The notes under the pieces: model-generated
The model's input: the letters and a program-made list of their open reading frames with translations, nothing else
The model's database searches: none
What the model was told of the DNA's origin: nothing
Shown: positions 35,601 to 48,520 of the stretch, in pieces
Layout of the letters: every line of letters begins with the position of its first letter
How positions within the stretch are numbered: the stretch's first letter is position 1
Position numbers and translations under genes: made by a program
Source of the DNA: Apostichopus japonicus
Taxonomy: Eukaryota; Echinodermata; Holothuroidea; Aspidochirotida; Stichopodidae
Direction of reading: 5' to 3'
Length of the DNA: 64,000 bases
Assembly: GCF_037975245.1 (NCBI RefSeq)
Contig: NC_092563.1
Location: 28,113,960 to 28,177,959 of the forward strand

Positions 35601-37923
35601 GACATTTAATCCTCATTTGGTGATACAAAATTTTGTAGGAAGGCTGTTTTGCTTTGATAAATTGCGATCTTTTTCTTGACTAATGACTTGGTATAGGTTA
35701 CGTAAAACTGACGATGCAACGCATAAAGCTACATTAAGCGCGCGTTGTTAATCAGCTCAACTGTGAATACCGCACTTGACACAGACAATGTATATCGTGT
35801 ATATACTGCAGTGTATCGCATACACGGGCTGTAATTGTATCATTTCTACTACAGTGTCTCACACATCACAGAGACACAGGCATTGCACCGTCCATACTGC
35901 AGTGTCTCACATACACAGGAAGTCATTGTACTGTTTATGCTGTAGTGTCTCACAATAACACAGAGACACAGGCACTATACCGTTATCACTGCAGTGTCTC
36001 ACATACTCAGAGACTGTCGTTGTATCATTAATACAGTGTATCTCATAACTCCGCAGAGACACGGGCATTGTATCCTTAGTACCATACAGTGCTGTCTCGC
36101 ATAATAATTCATCATTAAACCGAGAGAGTTGCTCTTCAGAACTCCCTGGTTAAACACATCTGTTTAATGTCGGTGGACCTACCTATACCACCGAATCGGA
36201 TACATTACAGACAAGAGACCTTGATCGCTTTATAAATACAAATATGGATGTATAATCAGCGATTCTATTAATTAATAGGTCGCTCTTGATGACTTCCATA
36301 TTGTATATAACTTCATCGTGATTCGGAACACTTATAGAGCCATCAGGCTGGAAATATAAGACGTCTACAATATAAGATATCACCGTAGTCACAGTGTATA
36401 CATTAATTAACATGTCGGAATGTTTTCATGGATTAATGTACAAACAGTTGCTAAGGGCAACATCATTCATTCACAGCTTCATGCAATGATTGCATGACAG
36501 ATGAATCTCCACCTTTAAAGGTCAGTAGTATATTGACCCCAAGTATGCTAGGAAGTCAAATATTGGTCACTCGCGCTCCAACAAGCATTGTACTACGACT
36601 CTCAAATTATTATTCCTCACACAGGCTTTCATTTTTAATAATTTAAGTCTCCTCGACGCCTGGAAATAATCTGGAGGTTTATAAACCACCAGGAAAGTTT
36701 TTTTGTTTCTGGTATGCTAAAATTTGGGGCCAATACTGAGGAAATTTAAGTTCCATCTTTTTTTTTTATCATAGATACCGTATTTGGTCATAACCAACTT
36801 CTGTTCTCCTAAGACACTACACTGACTGTTATTAGGCCTACAAGACCAATTAAATTCTGGAGGAAAATTTTTTATGGTATTCTTTCAAAATCACATTAAA
36901 CTCAAAGTCTGGAATAACTATTAAATCCAATCGCCATGGTAAAACGACTACAAACAATACGGGATGAAAGTTCAAATGCGAAGAAAAGTAGTAACGCTAT
37001 TCAGTATATTGTGTGCAAAAGAATATGGTAGTCCTACCAGGGAGTTCATAACAACTCCCTGGTCCTACCCTGGGAGTTTTACCATGGTCATATTTGAATA
37101 GCCTATAGTACACCCCCTTCAGCTAAACTGGCCTCAACCTTTCTCAATTTTCTTCACGGTGTTCATCTGCCATACATCATCTCTATAGGGGCTACCAGCT
37201 TCCACGCCATTCATATTCAGATATCATAACAAAAACCCGTTTAGTGATTTAGGAACCTTGAAATTCTTAATTGAACCATTCCACACCAGTATACTTGACG
37301 CCTGTACCGTGATTGTCACCGAAACAAATAATCCGGCGGCACTTTTGTTTTCTTTATAATCTTGTTGTTTTGCATTTTTCCTGTTCGTCTGGCTTCTTTT
37401 GATTGGTTTATATCTATTCGATGATTAAAAACAACTTTTCTTCCCTATCCCTGCATTATCACAGTAGTACAGAGTACAGCAAATACCAGCAGTGATCTGA
37501 TTCTATGCCGACTGATACTTATGACATTTCTTTACAACCCAACAACAACAACAACAATTTCAAGGTTTCTTATTTGTGTTAGAACCATTTCCCAATACGC
37601 AAGTACTTGGAAACAAAATGCATTACTCAAAAATGCTACATCAAAATCAAAAAGAATAGACCGTACGCATTTAAGCAATATTGTGAACAATTTTCACCAA
37701 CAAAACGTAAACTTAGCTGGCCAAACTTAAAGATAAAGAAATCTGGTCAGAAATGTCCGCGGATCACCGAGAACCCGATTTACCCTTGCATTGATTTAAT
37801 GCGTACGAATCCAATGTTACGTAGACTATTGGCCCAACTGGTATAGTGAATATGATCTGACTCTGCCCCGCGATATATCACCTTTCTTCTCACTCCAATG
37901 CAACGGACCACCTCTCTAATATA
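32601..37923. other. No supported gene
   Basis: AT-rich sequence with C12 at 33129-33140, C14 at 34697-34710, a polypurine patch at 34015-34043 and the tandem block at 35790-36110. The open frames at 37521-37846, next to the CACTA-like element, resemble nothing known. Confidence 0.5.
35790..36110. repeat. Diverged tandem repeat, unit about 55-62 bp
   Basis: About five units repeat the words CTGCAGTGTCTCACA, CACAGAGACACAGGCATTG and TACCGTT. Units differ by indels. The embedded GTCTC...GAGAC segments are self-complementary. Confidence 0.8.
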
Positions 37924-38274
37924 CACTGTTAAAACACTGGGTAAAAAAGTTGTTGGGCAAGTACCCTTTCAACTGTGTTGGTCAAATAGTGCCCAATTTA
38001 TATATAAAAATGATCGAATCGCAGATTAGTTTGTTTACCCATCGAGTTGGTAAACTCCGTGCTCATATTTGTCCACATGTTGGTCTTTTCTGTCATCGTA
38101 ATCGTATGTTGGGCGAAATTTCGGTTCTTTATACCATACGCGCTTGGCAAGCATTCGGCTTTACCTTGGCGACGTTTACCAACGTTGGGCAACTTTGAAT
38201 GCAAAGTGGGCTTGAGCGCGCGTGCACGACGAAGGGTTACATATTCCGTCGAGTTGACAGCCTCAAAAGTCGAA

Positions 38275-40322
38275 ATGGAAGATCTACTCAAGAGCTGGGG
38301 GTTGTTTGTTCCCGACATAATTCAGTCTATGAAAGGTAGTCATTTCAGCGAAGGGATTGAAGTAATCGGAATTAACTGGGACGATTCTTTCACACAATTG
38401 TCATCAACATTTTGTACTCCTATGCTAGGCCTAGTACATAGTAGTAGTAGTAATACTAACGTTAGCGTATAGAGCTTATACAGTAGGGTAGCCTATCACA
38501 GTGACAAAAGGATACCTGTATACCGACGTACGTACTATATGCCTAGCCTAGATTACTTTTAAGCGAGTCCTACTCCTAGGCTAGTTAAGGTTAAGTGTGG
38601 AGTTCGAACTTCCAATAACCTTTTCTATCCTTTTAATAAGCCTATGGTGATCCGTGGTTGAAATCTTGGGCTTATGCTTACAATGTGTATCGTTTTTATT
38701 ATGCAGTGGCAAGCTACAGTAGCTTCAGCATATTACGGTAATTTCTTAGTGTTTATTGTAGATAATATAGAAACTGTAGGTCAAATGACAATAAATTAAG
38801 TCAGCAGAGGTCAAACAATGACCTTTAACCATATTACCTCAGGAACAACCAGGTTGATGATGTTAAGTATGTTCTGTATATTTCCTATATTGAACACAGG
38901 ATCACTATCTTTCTTTGAATGGGAAGGGGGTCTCCCAGGTACTTACCTACCCTATTGTTTCTAACCTGATGACTATTGAATTTGGTATATACTTCCCGAT
39001 AGACTATTATATTACAACAACCATTGATTTTGAGGTTTTTATGCTTTGCTAAATTTGGCATTTGGTTTTCACTTGCAGAGGAGAAGGACAACCTGTCATT
39101 GCTCATGTTACCACTTATTTTTGGGACCAGGAGCAAGGCCAAAACTGGAGGACGATCAGCGGCAACAGATCATGCTTCATCATTTATTGAATTAAAAAGG
39201 GTATGTCTAAATGCATTATTCATATCAGCTGCGACTTTGCTTGTAATCAGCTAGGGTTTGAATCTCGTAATCCAAGAATCAGTGGTTCAAATCCCGGCTA
39301 CATTGTGTCCTTAGGCAAGGCACTCTATCTTGATGGCCTCACTCCACTCAGGTGAAAATGTGAACTTGTGAGGAACCTGAGCAAAACCCTGTGTGGATTA
39401 CAAAGACTGCAGCAACTTACTCTCCAGGATTGTTGGAGAATTGTGACATGCTCCACTGATCTGTAAAACCCTTTAAGCTGTATTTTTATCATTATTGTTA
39501 TTGTTGCTGTTCTTCTTCTTTTTTTTTTGTTCTTGTTCTTGTTCTTCTTGTCGTTGTCGTTGGTGGTAGTAGTAGTATTAGTATCAGTAGTATTAGGTGT
39601 AGTATTGCTATTGTTGGACATTGGATTGTGCAAAATCCCTGAGTTCAAAACTAGCATGTACCCATTGTGATCTAAATTTATATTTCGAATGGGAAGGAGG
39701 TGCCAACTAATGCCCTATGACAATATTCTTGTTCACTTAGATGATCTTAAGTCAGTTAAGTCCCTCCAAACTAATTCTACATATGAATCAGTGGTGTGCT
39801 GGTATCATCCTACTGGTTAGACATATCAAAAGGGAGCGTTTCCATTTTTAATTTATACTACAAGTTCAATAACATATTTGTGATATGCATAAAGTAAATG
39901 GTTTTGGCTGTAATATAGAACACACCAGAAATAAATCAATTTGAACATGGAATACTAAAAGCTACTTTTCATTGCTTCTATTGGTTTCACAGGAGCACAC
40001 CCATTTGCCTTCATACTTACAGGGAATAAGCAGTGAATGAAGATCTCGGCCTTTCATCCTTGGGTTTTACTCAGACTTGAAGCTAACACCATCACAAGTG
40101 TTTGTTATCTTGGAGAGGCACGCAGTGAGCGTGCAGACACTCTCTGAAGGAGTCGACATCTGCTATAAAGCACACTACATATTCAACTTGCAATACCAGC
40201 ACCACTGCCGAAATGTTTGGGATTTCATTGAAAGTTGCATATATAAACAATCAGGAATGAAGAATCTTTCCTCCTCCATCCGGTCTTTCAGAGCTTTCAT
40301 GAAGAATGCTGCCAGTCCTTAA
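38275..40322 (+). pseudogene. Three-exon gene in the CACTA-like element, SAMD3-like family by resemblance, one premature stop
   Basis: Exon 1 is 38275-38335 (ATG; MEDLLKSWGLFVPDIIQSMK, like the start of a SAM domain) with donor GTAGTC. Exon 2 is 39079-39200 (EEKDNLSLLMLPLIFGTRSK, then a TDHASSFIELKR segment), acceptor TTCACTTGCAG and donor GTATGT. Exon 3 is 39993-40322, acceptor TTTCACAG, ending TAA. Exon 3 encodes RSRPFILGFYSDLKLTPSQV, then FVILERHAVSVQTLSEGVD and IYKQSGMKNLSSSIRSFRAF. Intron phases agree (1 then 0). An in-frame TGA lies at 40038-40040, before the conserved part of exon 3. From memory, the C-terminal block resembles the large animal family annotated as SAMD3-like, of unknown function. 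The SAM part is very short, so exons may be missing. The family assignment is tentative; the exon structure is better supported. Confidence 0.5.
39236..39500 (+). mobile_element. tRNA-derived SINE in intron 2 of the element-borne gene
   Basis: A box-B-like GGTTCAAATCCC is followed by the block TTGTGTCCTTAGGCAAGGCA, also present at 52798-53100, and a tail rich in ATT/GTT trinucleotides. The box A part is eroded. Its insertion inside the CACTA-like element means that element, or the captured intron, is at least as old as the SINE. Confidence 0.65.
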
Positions 40323-40481
40323 ACAGTTTATCACCTGGCTCGGAGCCTTTTTTCCTCGAGGTATCATAATGGGATACATATCCAAAGCCCTAATACCGCT
40401 GTTTCAAACTTCGACACAAATAACAAGGTGTCTAGAAATTCATTTTTGAAGCATGCATTTATCATGGAATTGGGTAAAAAA

Positions 40482-40558
40482 AGTGGATGATACGAGTATA
40501 TGTAGGTTACATTTGCGTAATGAACGTGCTGAAATGGGCAGTTGCCGTGATTTTACGG
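40482..40558. repeat. 77-bp interspersed repeat, copy 1 (inside the CACTA-like element)
   Basis: It matches 54401-54477 at most positions, including GATACGAGTAT, GGTTACATTTG, GTAATGAAC and GTGATTTTACGG, in the same order, spacing and strand. Confidence 0.8.
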
Positions 40559-42475
40559 CTAATTAAGGAACTATTTAGCTACTGTAGCACTTAAGTTACA
40601 ATATTTCGCAGAACTAGTCCATAGGAATTTTTATGTACAACTGAACATCTAGATTTGAACTTACTCTGTTATTGTATTCAAAATGACAACATTATTAAGG
40701 GCACCTATGAAAGGCAGAGCTTCATGCACAATGTGACTGCAAATGTTATTTTGAAACTTACTCTTGATTTGCACCACCAATTAAAATTCTTCCAGCAAGT
40801 ACTGTGTGATGAGCTAGTGTACAATGAACTGACATACTTGTGCTCTTTCTATCCACTATTTTTACATTTTTACATATGTAGAATAGACCCTTCCCCCTCC
40901 CCCATCTCAATGTAATGAACTTGCAAACATTCCCTTAGCCTGTGTTACCTTGTATATTTGGAAACTGAAAGGAAACTGAACAGTGTGCCTTACGTGATTA
41001 ATTTGCATAAGAATATCAGTATAAAATGCATATCAATTAAATTTTACCTTGAAGTTATTCCTCAATATGCCCTTTTCAGATATAATAGGCACCTTAGCAG
41101 ATTTCTCTCAATGCTTCACAGGATTTATTGATTTCCTCCAAAAAGTTTAAATTCTTCATTTCTCTGCGTGACTTACGTGACAAATGTTGAGGGCGATATA
41201 ATTCGCAATGGGAAAGCATTAATGTTTCGCAGTGGTGACAGAATTTATTTTGGGTTTTCAAAGTTCAGCAACTATAGGCTTCTGACTTAACTACAGACTT
41301 GTACTGAACATGATATTGAAAACAAGTGTAAAATTTCGCTCTGATTTGTGTCTTACGTCACATGGAATGGCCCTAAAGAATGTTATCAGTTTTATATATC
41401 ATATGAACATTGTATAGCTTGCTTCACAGCACAGAAACACAGAAATTAGCATAGCAATATATCAAAATTTGCGGATCTTTGTTTTAATTATCATGAAGAA
41501 CATTTCAAAGACATTTTTTGGCCAGCCCTCATATCTCCTTTAATTCCATTATTCATTTGAACAAAAGTTTAAAAGTGTTCCATTCATGTTCATCTAAGAA
41601 AGAGATTTTTTCCTATTCAACAATTTAAAGATGGCTAGTTATGTAGTAATCATTTTGTGGAAAATGTTTTGCCAATATCATTAGATTGTGGAAGACAATT
41701 GTTCAAGTGCAAAAGAAATTGCTGTAAATTTTGTAAATTCAACTTTGTACATGGTTCCACATAATTATTAATTAATTAATGATGAGTTTAAAAGACTCCA
41801 AAGGTAATAAGTGATTAGCTATGGTCAGAAAACATAGGTCCTAACATAGATCTAGAGAGGGAGTGAGTCTGACCACAGCAAATTTCCATTTCCTGAACAA
41901 GAAAAGACAGCAAGGGCAGTACTGGGCTGAAGGTAGTAAGCATTTAGGTACAAGAACATTGCTGACAACCTGTTTTGCTTCCTGTTTAACTATAGTATGG
42001 AGCTTTACACCCCTTGATTGCAGCCCATTTTGATCCACCCTTGCATTGGTTAAATATTAATTTTAACCAGTACACTTTCAGACATGGGTACTCCAGAAAT
42101 GGAGGGTGTATATGTGCTTTTGATCCACATTACTGAAACTTTTGGGGTTAAACTTAAGTTAAAAGGTTAAAATATTATGATATACAAGGGGGGTGTATGA
42201 TGTACAAGGGGGATTTTAGTTCTCATGGCAAGGAATCACAAAGCCATTGGCATTTTTTTCCATAAAATTTATCCAGTGGGATTCTTAAGAAAATTGAGGC
42301 CACAAATGTTAATGTCACTTTAGGAAGGTTGTTTTCAGATCAAAATGAGTTTCCAAGGAATGTGCGTGAACCCTATATAAATGAAACATATGGCTTCATT
42401 AATTAATTTATTTCAGTTCATACCCTTGTTTCAAGAATACCTGAATTTAAGACTTCTTTTATCAAATTATACTGT

Positions 42476-42595
42476 TCAGTCAACAATAAGTTTCTTCAAC
42501 CATTATAGTTATATGTCTTGTTCAAGTTCAGTTCATTCAACAATAAGTTTATTCACCCATGATAGTTATATATGTCTTCTTCAAGGTCAGTGAAT
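42476..42595. repeat. Tandem duplication of about 59 bp
   Basis: Two copies of the block CAACAATAAGTTT, then TTCA(A/C)CCAT, TATAGTTATAT and GTCTT, end at an AATAAA hexamer (about 42592). That hexamer could serve as a polyadenylation signal for the element-borne gene, though it is far from the stop codon. Confidence 0.7.
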
Positions 42596-43124
42596 AAAGG
42601 TGTTCCATGTATTACAAAATACAGTATTTTTCTTTATTTCAAAGGATGTGATGTCTTAGAGTTTTTTAGAATTCCAACAGTTCTTTTTCATTATTGCCCA
42701 ACACGATCTAAGAAACCCCCAACAGTTGGAAGTGGTTCAGGATTAACCCAACATTTGGTTGTTGCAAATGCCCAACAAAATCCATGAATTGTCCAACAAT
42801 TGGGACAAATTTAGTATACACCCAACAGGTGGCTAAATGAACCGCTCAACAAATGGATACATTACTGGTGCCTTAACCCATACGTTGGTTAAATGATTTG
42901 CCCAACAAAATGAATGACCCACCCAACAGTTGGGGAAATGGATAACCTGAACAGTTGGGTAATTCTCCTCCCAACTGTTGAGAATTTATTATACCTATTT
43001 GGGTTGGTCAATTTTTGCCCAACTTTTGAGGTTGCTGAATACATGCCCAACGTTGGTTAAAAAGTTGGGTAAATTTTGCCCATTATTTTTAACAGTGTAT
43101 CCAATATATATTCAATATGCACCT

Positions 43125-43390
43125 GCAGTTTGCCCCTGGTCCTCAAACTAGGACTCGCTATGGCGATCGTGCATTTTCTGTTACTGCACCTGCCCTTTGA
43201 AACTCCCGGTACGTGTAAGCGCACCCCCCCCCCATCACCACTCCAGACACTTGAAATTTTCAAAAGACATCTTAAAAAGTGCCTTTTTTCTTCTTATTGT
43301 TTATTTGCTTTGTTTCTATTCTCCTTTGTTAAGCGCTTAGAATCTTTTGTATTAGGCGCTATGTAAATGTTATTTATTATTATTTATTAC
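43125..43390 (+). mobile_element. CR1/L2-type LINE 3' remnant
   Basis: The frame at 43132-43197 reads APGPQT then RTRYGDRAFSVTAPAL, followed by TGA where the family has Trp (LWNSLP). Then TLEIFKRHLKKCLF is in another frame. The 3' tail TTAGGCGCTATGTAAATG and ATTATTATT ends the copy. This is the classic C-terminus and 3' end of CR1/L2-group LINEs, with at least one stop and one frameshift. It starts 28 bp outside the right end of the CACTA-like element. Confidence 0.8.
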
Positions 43391-45032
43391 AAACAAGAGC
43401 ACGCACAGACGCGCATATGGTAAAGACTGTTGTGAGAGGGAAAATCCGGGCACGAGGAGGCAGCTATACAGTCAGTGTGTGTTTGGCATATGGGGCACTA
43501 CATATAAGTAAGGCAAACGTGCCAACAGAGGGTTATACTATTTTCTTCACAATGTCACGACAATTAACATTGTGACACTAATTACTGATTAATTGATTGC
43601 AACAAACTAGCGGTATATCTCGGCTACTGGTGGCGTTCGCAACCAACATTTATAAGTTATCGTTCCACGACCCAGTTAAGCGTTCGCACCTTTAACATCC
43701 GTCTGTAATAAATGACTGTATATGATTGATGGATACCATCTGTCATTAGAATCGAGGTCGTTATGTTATGACGGCTGCGGGATGTTCTGTCTGTCAATCG
43801 ACAATTTCCTCATATACCCTCAGTCCATACAGCTGGAATAATTTGTAAGAGTTAATTGCTGGTTTGAGACTGGTCTTTAAAGCAGCTGTTTGAACTTGAT
43901 CGTAAGTTTAATCGAACCTTATACCGAACTGAATGTTAGTCAATCTATTACAATTCCAACTTATCAAAGTAAGACACCACCCACATATCGGGGACGGAAT
44001 GGCCTTCCGGTCTACCCGCTCGGAACCGATCTACTGGCTCGGAACCGGTCTACCGGCTCGGGCTAGGCTTCATTTTAGGTGACGGAGGTGCCTATTGTCT
44101 CTTGGTCGTGAATGGGGTTGGTTGCCCCCGAGGCACTTGAGGTAAGGCCCACGTTCCGCCGCTTAGATCGCTACAGCTTGTGTCGTGGTCCCTGTATTGT
44201 TCTCACACACAGACCTCTGAGACCAAACGAGACAACAGATGAAGCAGAAAATTGCCATGTCATTTTGAGCTGAAACTTATAGCTTGACTGCTACTTTAAA
44301 TCCGTCTGGATAAGTCGGCTCTGACGAATTTGTTGCACAGGACTTTGTAGCTACAGCTATATCATGCACATATATGGTGATAATACTATAATACCCAAGG
44401 CGCAAACAATGGGGGTAATTAACAAATAAAGAACAATTACTGACCGACTTGTGAAGTATTGTTTATTGACGGATTGTGTCATGTATATATATACACCCGG
44501 AACGTCACTAAAGTGCTGAATATTTAATATTGATTTCAAGAGATAACTGACCTTCATTTTGCTGTATTGATATTTTGGTCTCTATCAACCCCTTTAAGGT
44601 TTTGCTTGGAGCAGTATATATATATTTTTTATGTAACCATGTGTACATTATCTCATACACAGAATGGAGAAAGCATGTAGGCATGTATCCCTCGTTTTTA
44701 TTTAAAGAGAGAGCGAGACCTTTATAATATACAGCATGGGCACGAACACTTAAAATTTCTACCTGATCCCACTCCCAGCCGCGTTTGCCTTATATCGGAA
44801 ATTATGACGATGTATAGTTATTATATGATGGTTTAATTATTGCAGTAACATGGATGCCATTGTATGTACTAATGTATGTATGGATAATCTATGGTCACAA
44901 AGATCAAGAACTCAAGAAGCAATAATTCATTACTAAACATGCGAACAGTTTACAGCTTTGCTAGTCAAGTATCATTCACTGATTTCAAACAGCATTTATA
45001 GATATACTAACCGCGTTGATCACCGAATAGAT

Positions 45033-45135
45033 TTATCATCTATAATGAATGACCACTGCTGCCCTCTTTCATCTATAATGAATGACCACTGCTGCCCTCT
45101 TTCATCTATAATGAATGACCACTGCTGCCCTCTAT
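45033..45135. repeat. 33-bp tandem repeat, three near-identical copies
   Basis: The unit TCATCTATAATGAATGACCA, then CTGCTGCCCTCTT, is repeated three times with almost no divergence, indicating recent expansion. Confidence 0.95.
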
Positions 45136-46284
45136 ATTTCATCTGCATCAGATGAGCTTTGGTAGTGGCGTAATTACTGACACCAGTTTCGAAATACTCT
45201 AATGTTAAACAGAGTACGCAAGATAATAAAAAGCGAGCTAACTGTGATATGTTAATACCCTTGCATTCATTGTGTTGTAAACTATATCCATTACCACTTC
45301 GCACGCAAATATCCAAAGAAAATGCTCTCGTTTTGTAAAGGATATACAGACGTAAAACGAAGTATGTTAGTTTGTATTTGGCCTTGCACTTTCTATAGGG
45401 ATATATCCATAAATTTGTAGCTGTGATAATAAGGTGTTTCAACGTCATCAGCTCATGAATATTCAACAACTTGTTTAGTCATCACATACTATCGTATCTG
45501 TTATAACCTTATAGAGGCAAGTTATTTATCCTCTTGCGTTATTTTCAATATAGCAGTGAAACTTTTCTGAAGACAGACAGACAGACAGATAGACGAGCGG
45601 ATGTATGATTGACTGTACTGACTGCTGAATATTGAAAATATCTTTAAGTCTTTGTAACAATTTAAAATTAAATCATGAAACGATACATCATTTTCGAAAC
45701 AACAATGTGAAAGTTTCGTAAATAACTGAAATCCACAAAGGTGCACAGTAATTCCTTATTCTTGCTGACGTTGTGTAATAAGGTAGTATAACTTATAGCA
45801 AGTTAGCAGACACAGTTAACATCTCCATGAGTAGACTATTCTTTGGCAGATGCCACCAATGAACCCCAGAGGCCTCAAATTTTCTAAAACGTTAAGAATT
45901 GTTACCTTAATATTTACACCGATAAGATCAACTTCAACTCAAAAACTTGTAAATTGGACGATTGATGGCTTGTATTCCCTCTCCGTAAACTTGTTGCAGT
46001 AAATATACTTATATATATATATTTATGGTAAAAGTGTGTTTAAAATATTTTTACTATGGGATTGAGGGCTTTCGTGACCTATGACCTGTCCAAGCTATTA
46101 ACAATTGGCACCTGTGAATAAATTGTTTATGAATTCAGACATACCTTATTTTTTTTCTACAAAAAGAGAAAAGAAAAGTTGTCAGTTTTAACGGTTTGTT
46201 TACTCGGGTGTACAAGTTTTATGTACCATCTGCATACCGTTAATATGGACCGAAATGAGAGCCACTGCTGGACACACATGGTCA

Positions 46285-46375
46285 GTCTCCACAGCAGGCT
46301 ATCAGATTAGGGTGTCCGCATATATAAAGCGCGAGGCTCGGGTTCAAATCCCGGTGGATCCTGGAAAAGGATTTC
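46285..46375 (+). mobile_element. Eroded tRNA-derived SINE fragment
   Basis: GGTGTCCGCATATATAAAGC, then a strong box B (GGGTTCAAATCCCGG), then TGGATCCTGGAAAAGGATTT, resembling the 3' side of a tRNA joined to a SINE body. Box A is not recognisable. Confidence 0.45.
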
Positions 46376-48074
46376 CAATGTTCTATACGTTTTTTCCAAC
46401 TAATTCCAAGTAGTTCGAGTTTTCCAAATAGGTCTATGGGTAACATTATTATATAACAGTATACAGCAACATGCACTGTACACTCTATGTTCTGTTAAAG
46501 TGTTGAAGTCACACCACACAGTAGAGTTAAACTTCTGTAAATTAATTCACTCCTGTGAAGCCATGTATGTATAGTACAGCTTCCAAGTAACAGTAGAACA
46601 TTCAGGGGTTAATAGACGGCATAAAGTGCAACGGGTGCACATAACTATACAACACATGTTCACACCATGCATGAAGTAGTTCTAGTTCAAACTCCCCCGT
46701 AGTTTTGAAGGTATAGTGAACAAAATCCTGGCGCGTTAAGGTTGCAAAAATACTTTAAAGAAATCAAAAGGTTTTTCTTTTATAATAGGATGCTTTAGCC
46801 CCTCCCCCAAGGTAAAAGAAACCTTTATTACCCTCTTATTAAGCTGATACAGACGCCAGCGCGAGAACTTTATTTTAATCATGATTAATTAAAGTGTGCG
46901 TTTTCTAATTATCGTTTACAAACAGATCGCTTACGTTACAGCCCAATGTTATCTACACACAGTAAAAGGCCGCTTATCAGACTGAACATAATAATATATA
47001 GGTAACTTATGAATATAACACCTGTCCTAAGTGTCAAAGTTTCTGTGGCAATAACCTAAGAACTTACGTTTAAAACAACACGGTTAACCGGTTTGGCAGT
47101 TACCTGATGATTTAACCACACTTTACCCATACATGCCCTTACAACGCCCTTATCGATGTAAAACTTTTTTATTTTTGGCTCTGTTTTTTCAATGATGAAT
47201 GTATAATCTTCTTAAGGCGTTAAGCCTGTTATGTCAAATAAGTTGATATACCTAGTACAAGTGCCTTAGGGAACAGCGATGCAAGATAAAGGCCTTTGAT
47301 TCGATGGAATTTGGAGAATTTCATCGTCTTCGAAATTCATGACAACGGTGAAAAGACGACCTAGATCAAATAATATCAAATTATATATAGTATGATATGC
47401 TCATCATATACTTTGCAATATGAATGACCTGGTGCAGCATAAAGATCAGTGATACTAAAAAGGGGTATTTTCAGTCTAGTTTGGTCAGAACGGGTCTAGA
47501 TTAGGACATCCGAATGACATAAATGTTAAGAATTCCGACCTCACACTATGTCTAGACAGTAAATCTGTGTACTGGAATATACTCCATTTGTTCCTGAACT
47601 GTGATTCACTATAGTGCCTCATTCTGAGATTTAAACAAGGGAAGTAAGTTAACCAACCACAACTTTAGCTTGGTTATAAGAGTATATATTGAATTATCAC
47701 TATAAGTGATGTCGGGCAATAGCGTGGAGTGACCCCCAAACCTTACTTCCTCGGGTCATGACCTCAAATGAAAACAAAGTTAAAATGACTCTCCTTTGGG
47801 ATAAGTAACCCAGTCGTTTCAATCAGATAAATCTAACCTATTACAATTTTAAAACAGAGAGTCGACCAAGGACAGCTAACCGCAAACTTCATCTTCACTG
47901 TTAGCTTAGTCAATCTTTTTTTCATGTAACGGTACTTACTTGTCGTTTTGGTTGCACCTGTTCGAAGGCAGACCAAAATGTGTATGTTAAGCAACCAAAA
48001 AATGTACCGCAACTTAATTTGATTTCCAAAAGCAGATCACGGCATTTATTTGTGCATTTCAATACACGGACGTC

Positions 48075-48520
48075 GAGGGTAAAACTATATACATCTATAC
48101 ACAACCATTTCACAAAGTGCATCACAATTGATAGACGGTGAAGATAAAACGATATAATACACACAACCCATTCACAAAGTGCATCACAATATCGATAGAC
48201 GGTGAGGTTAAAACGATACACACAAACCCTCACAAAGTGCATTACAATGGATGGAAGGTAAGGGTAAAACGATATAATACACACAACCCTACCACAAAGT
48301 GCATCACAATTGATGGACGGTGAGGGTGAAACGTCTTGATTTTGATGTCTAATGTCACATGACTACACTCTATAAAGAAGACCAGAGAGCTGACAACCTT
48401 TCCACAAAGTACATCACAGTTGATGGACGGTGAGGGTGAAACGTCTTGATTTTGATGTCCGATGTCACATTACTAGACTCTATGAAGAAGACCAGAGAGC
48501 TGACAACCCTTACACAAAGT
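48075..48520. repeat. Compound tandem repeat, 60-bp then about 120-bp units
   Basis: Four copies of CACAAAGTGCATCACAAT, GATGGACGGTGAGG and AAAACGATA lie at about 60-bp spacing. Two copies of a longer version follow, in which CTTGATTTTGATGTC and GAAGACCAGAGAGCTGACAA have been added. Confidence 0.85.

Larger units (their letters stand above)
37924..43097. mobile_element. CACTA/EnSpm-like DNA element carrying a host-type gene
   Basis: The ends are exact inverted repeats CACTGTTAAAA and TTTTAACAGTG, flanked on both sides by TA (a 2-bp target duplication fits). Both subterminal regions are crowded with TTGGGCA/TGCCCAA and GTTGGGT/ACCCAAC words in opposite orientation at the two ends, mainly at 37945-38200 and 42660-43090. 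Subterminal repeats, CACTG ends and a short duplication are typical of animal CMC/EnSpm elements. No transposase motif was found in the 5174-bp interior. Instead it holds a three-exon gene and a SINE. A non-autonomous Pack-type element that captured genomic DNA is the simplest reading. A decayed autonomous element with an unrecognised ORF is possible. Confidence 0.72.

Noticed and set aside
38047-38472. 141-codon continuous open frame at the left of the CACTA-like element
   Set aside because: Only the part from 38275 to the donor at 38335 fits the spliced gene; the remainder reads through subterminal repeats and intron.
45020-45469. 149-codon minus-strand open frame
   Set aside because: It includes a 33-bp tandem array and otherwise AT-rich low-complexity residues, with no motif or splice support.
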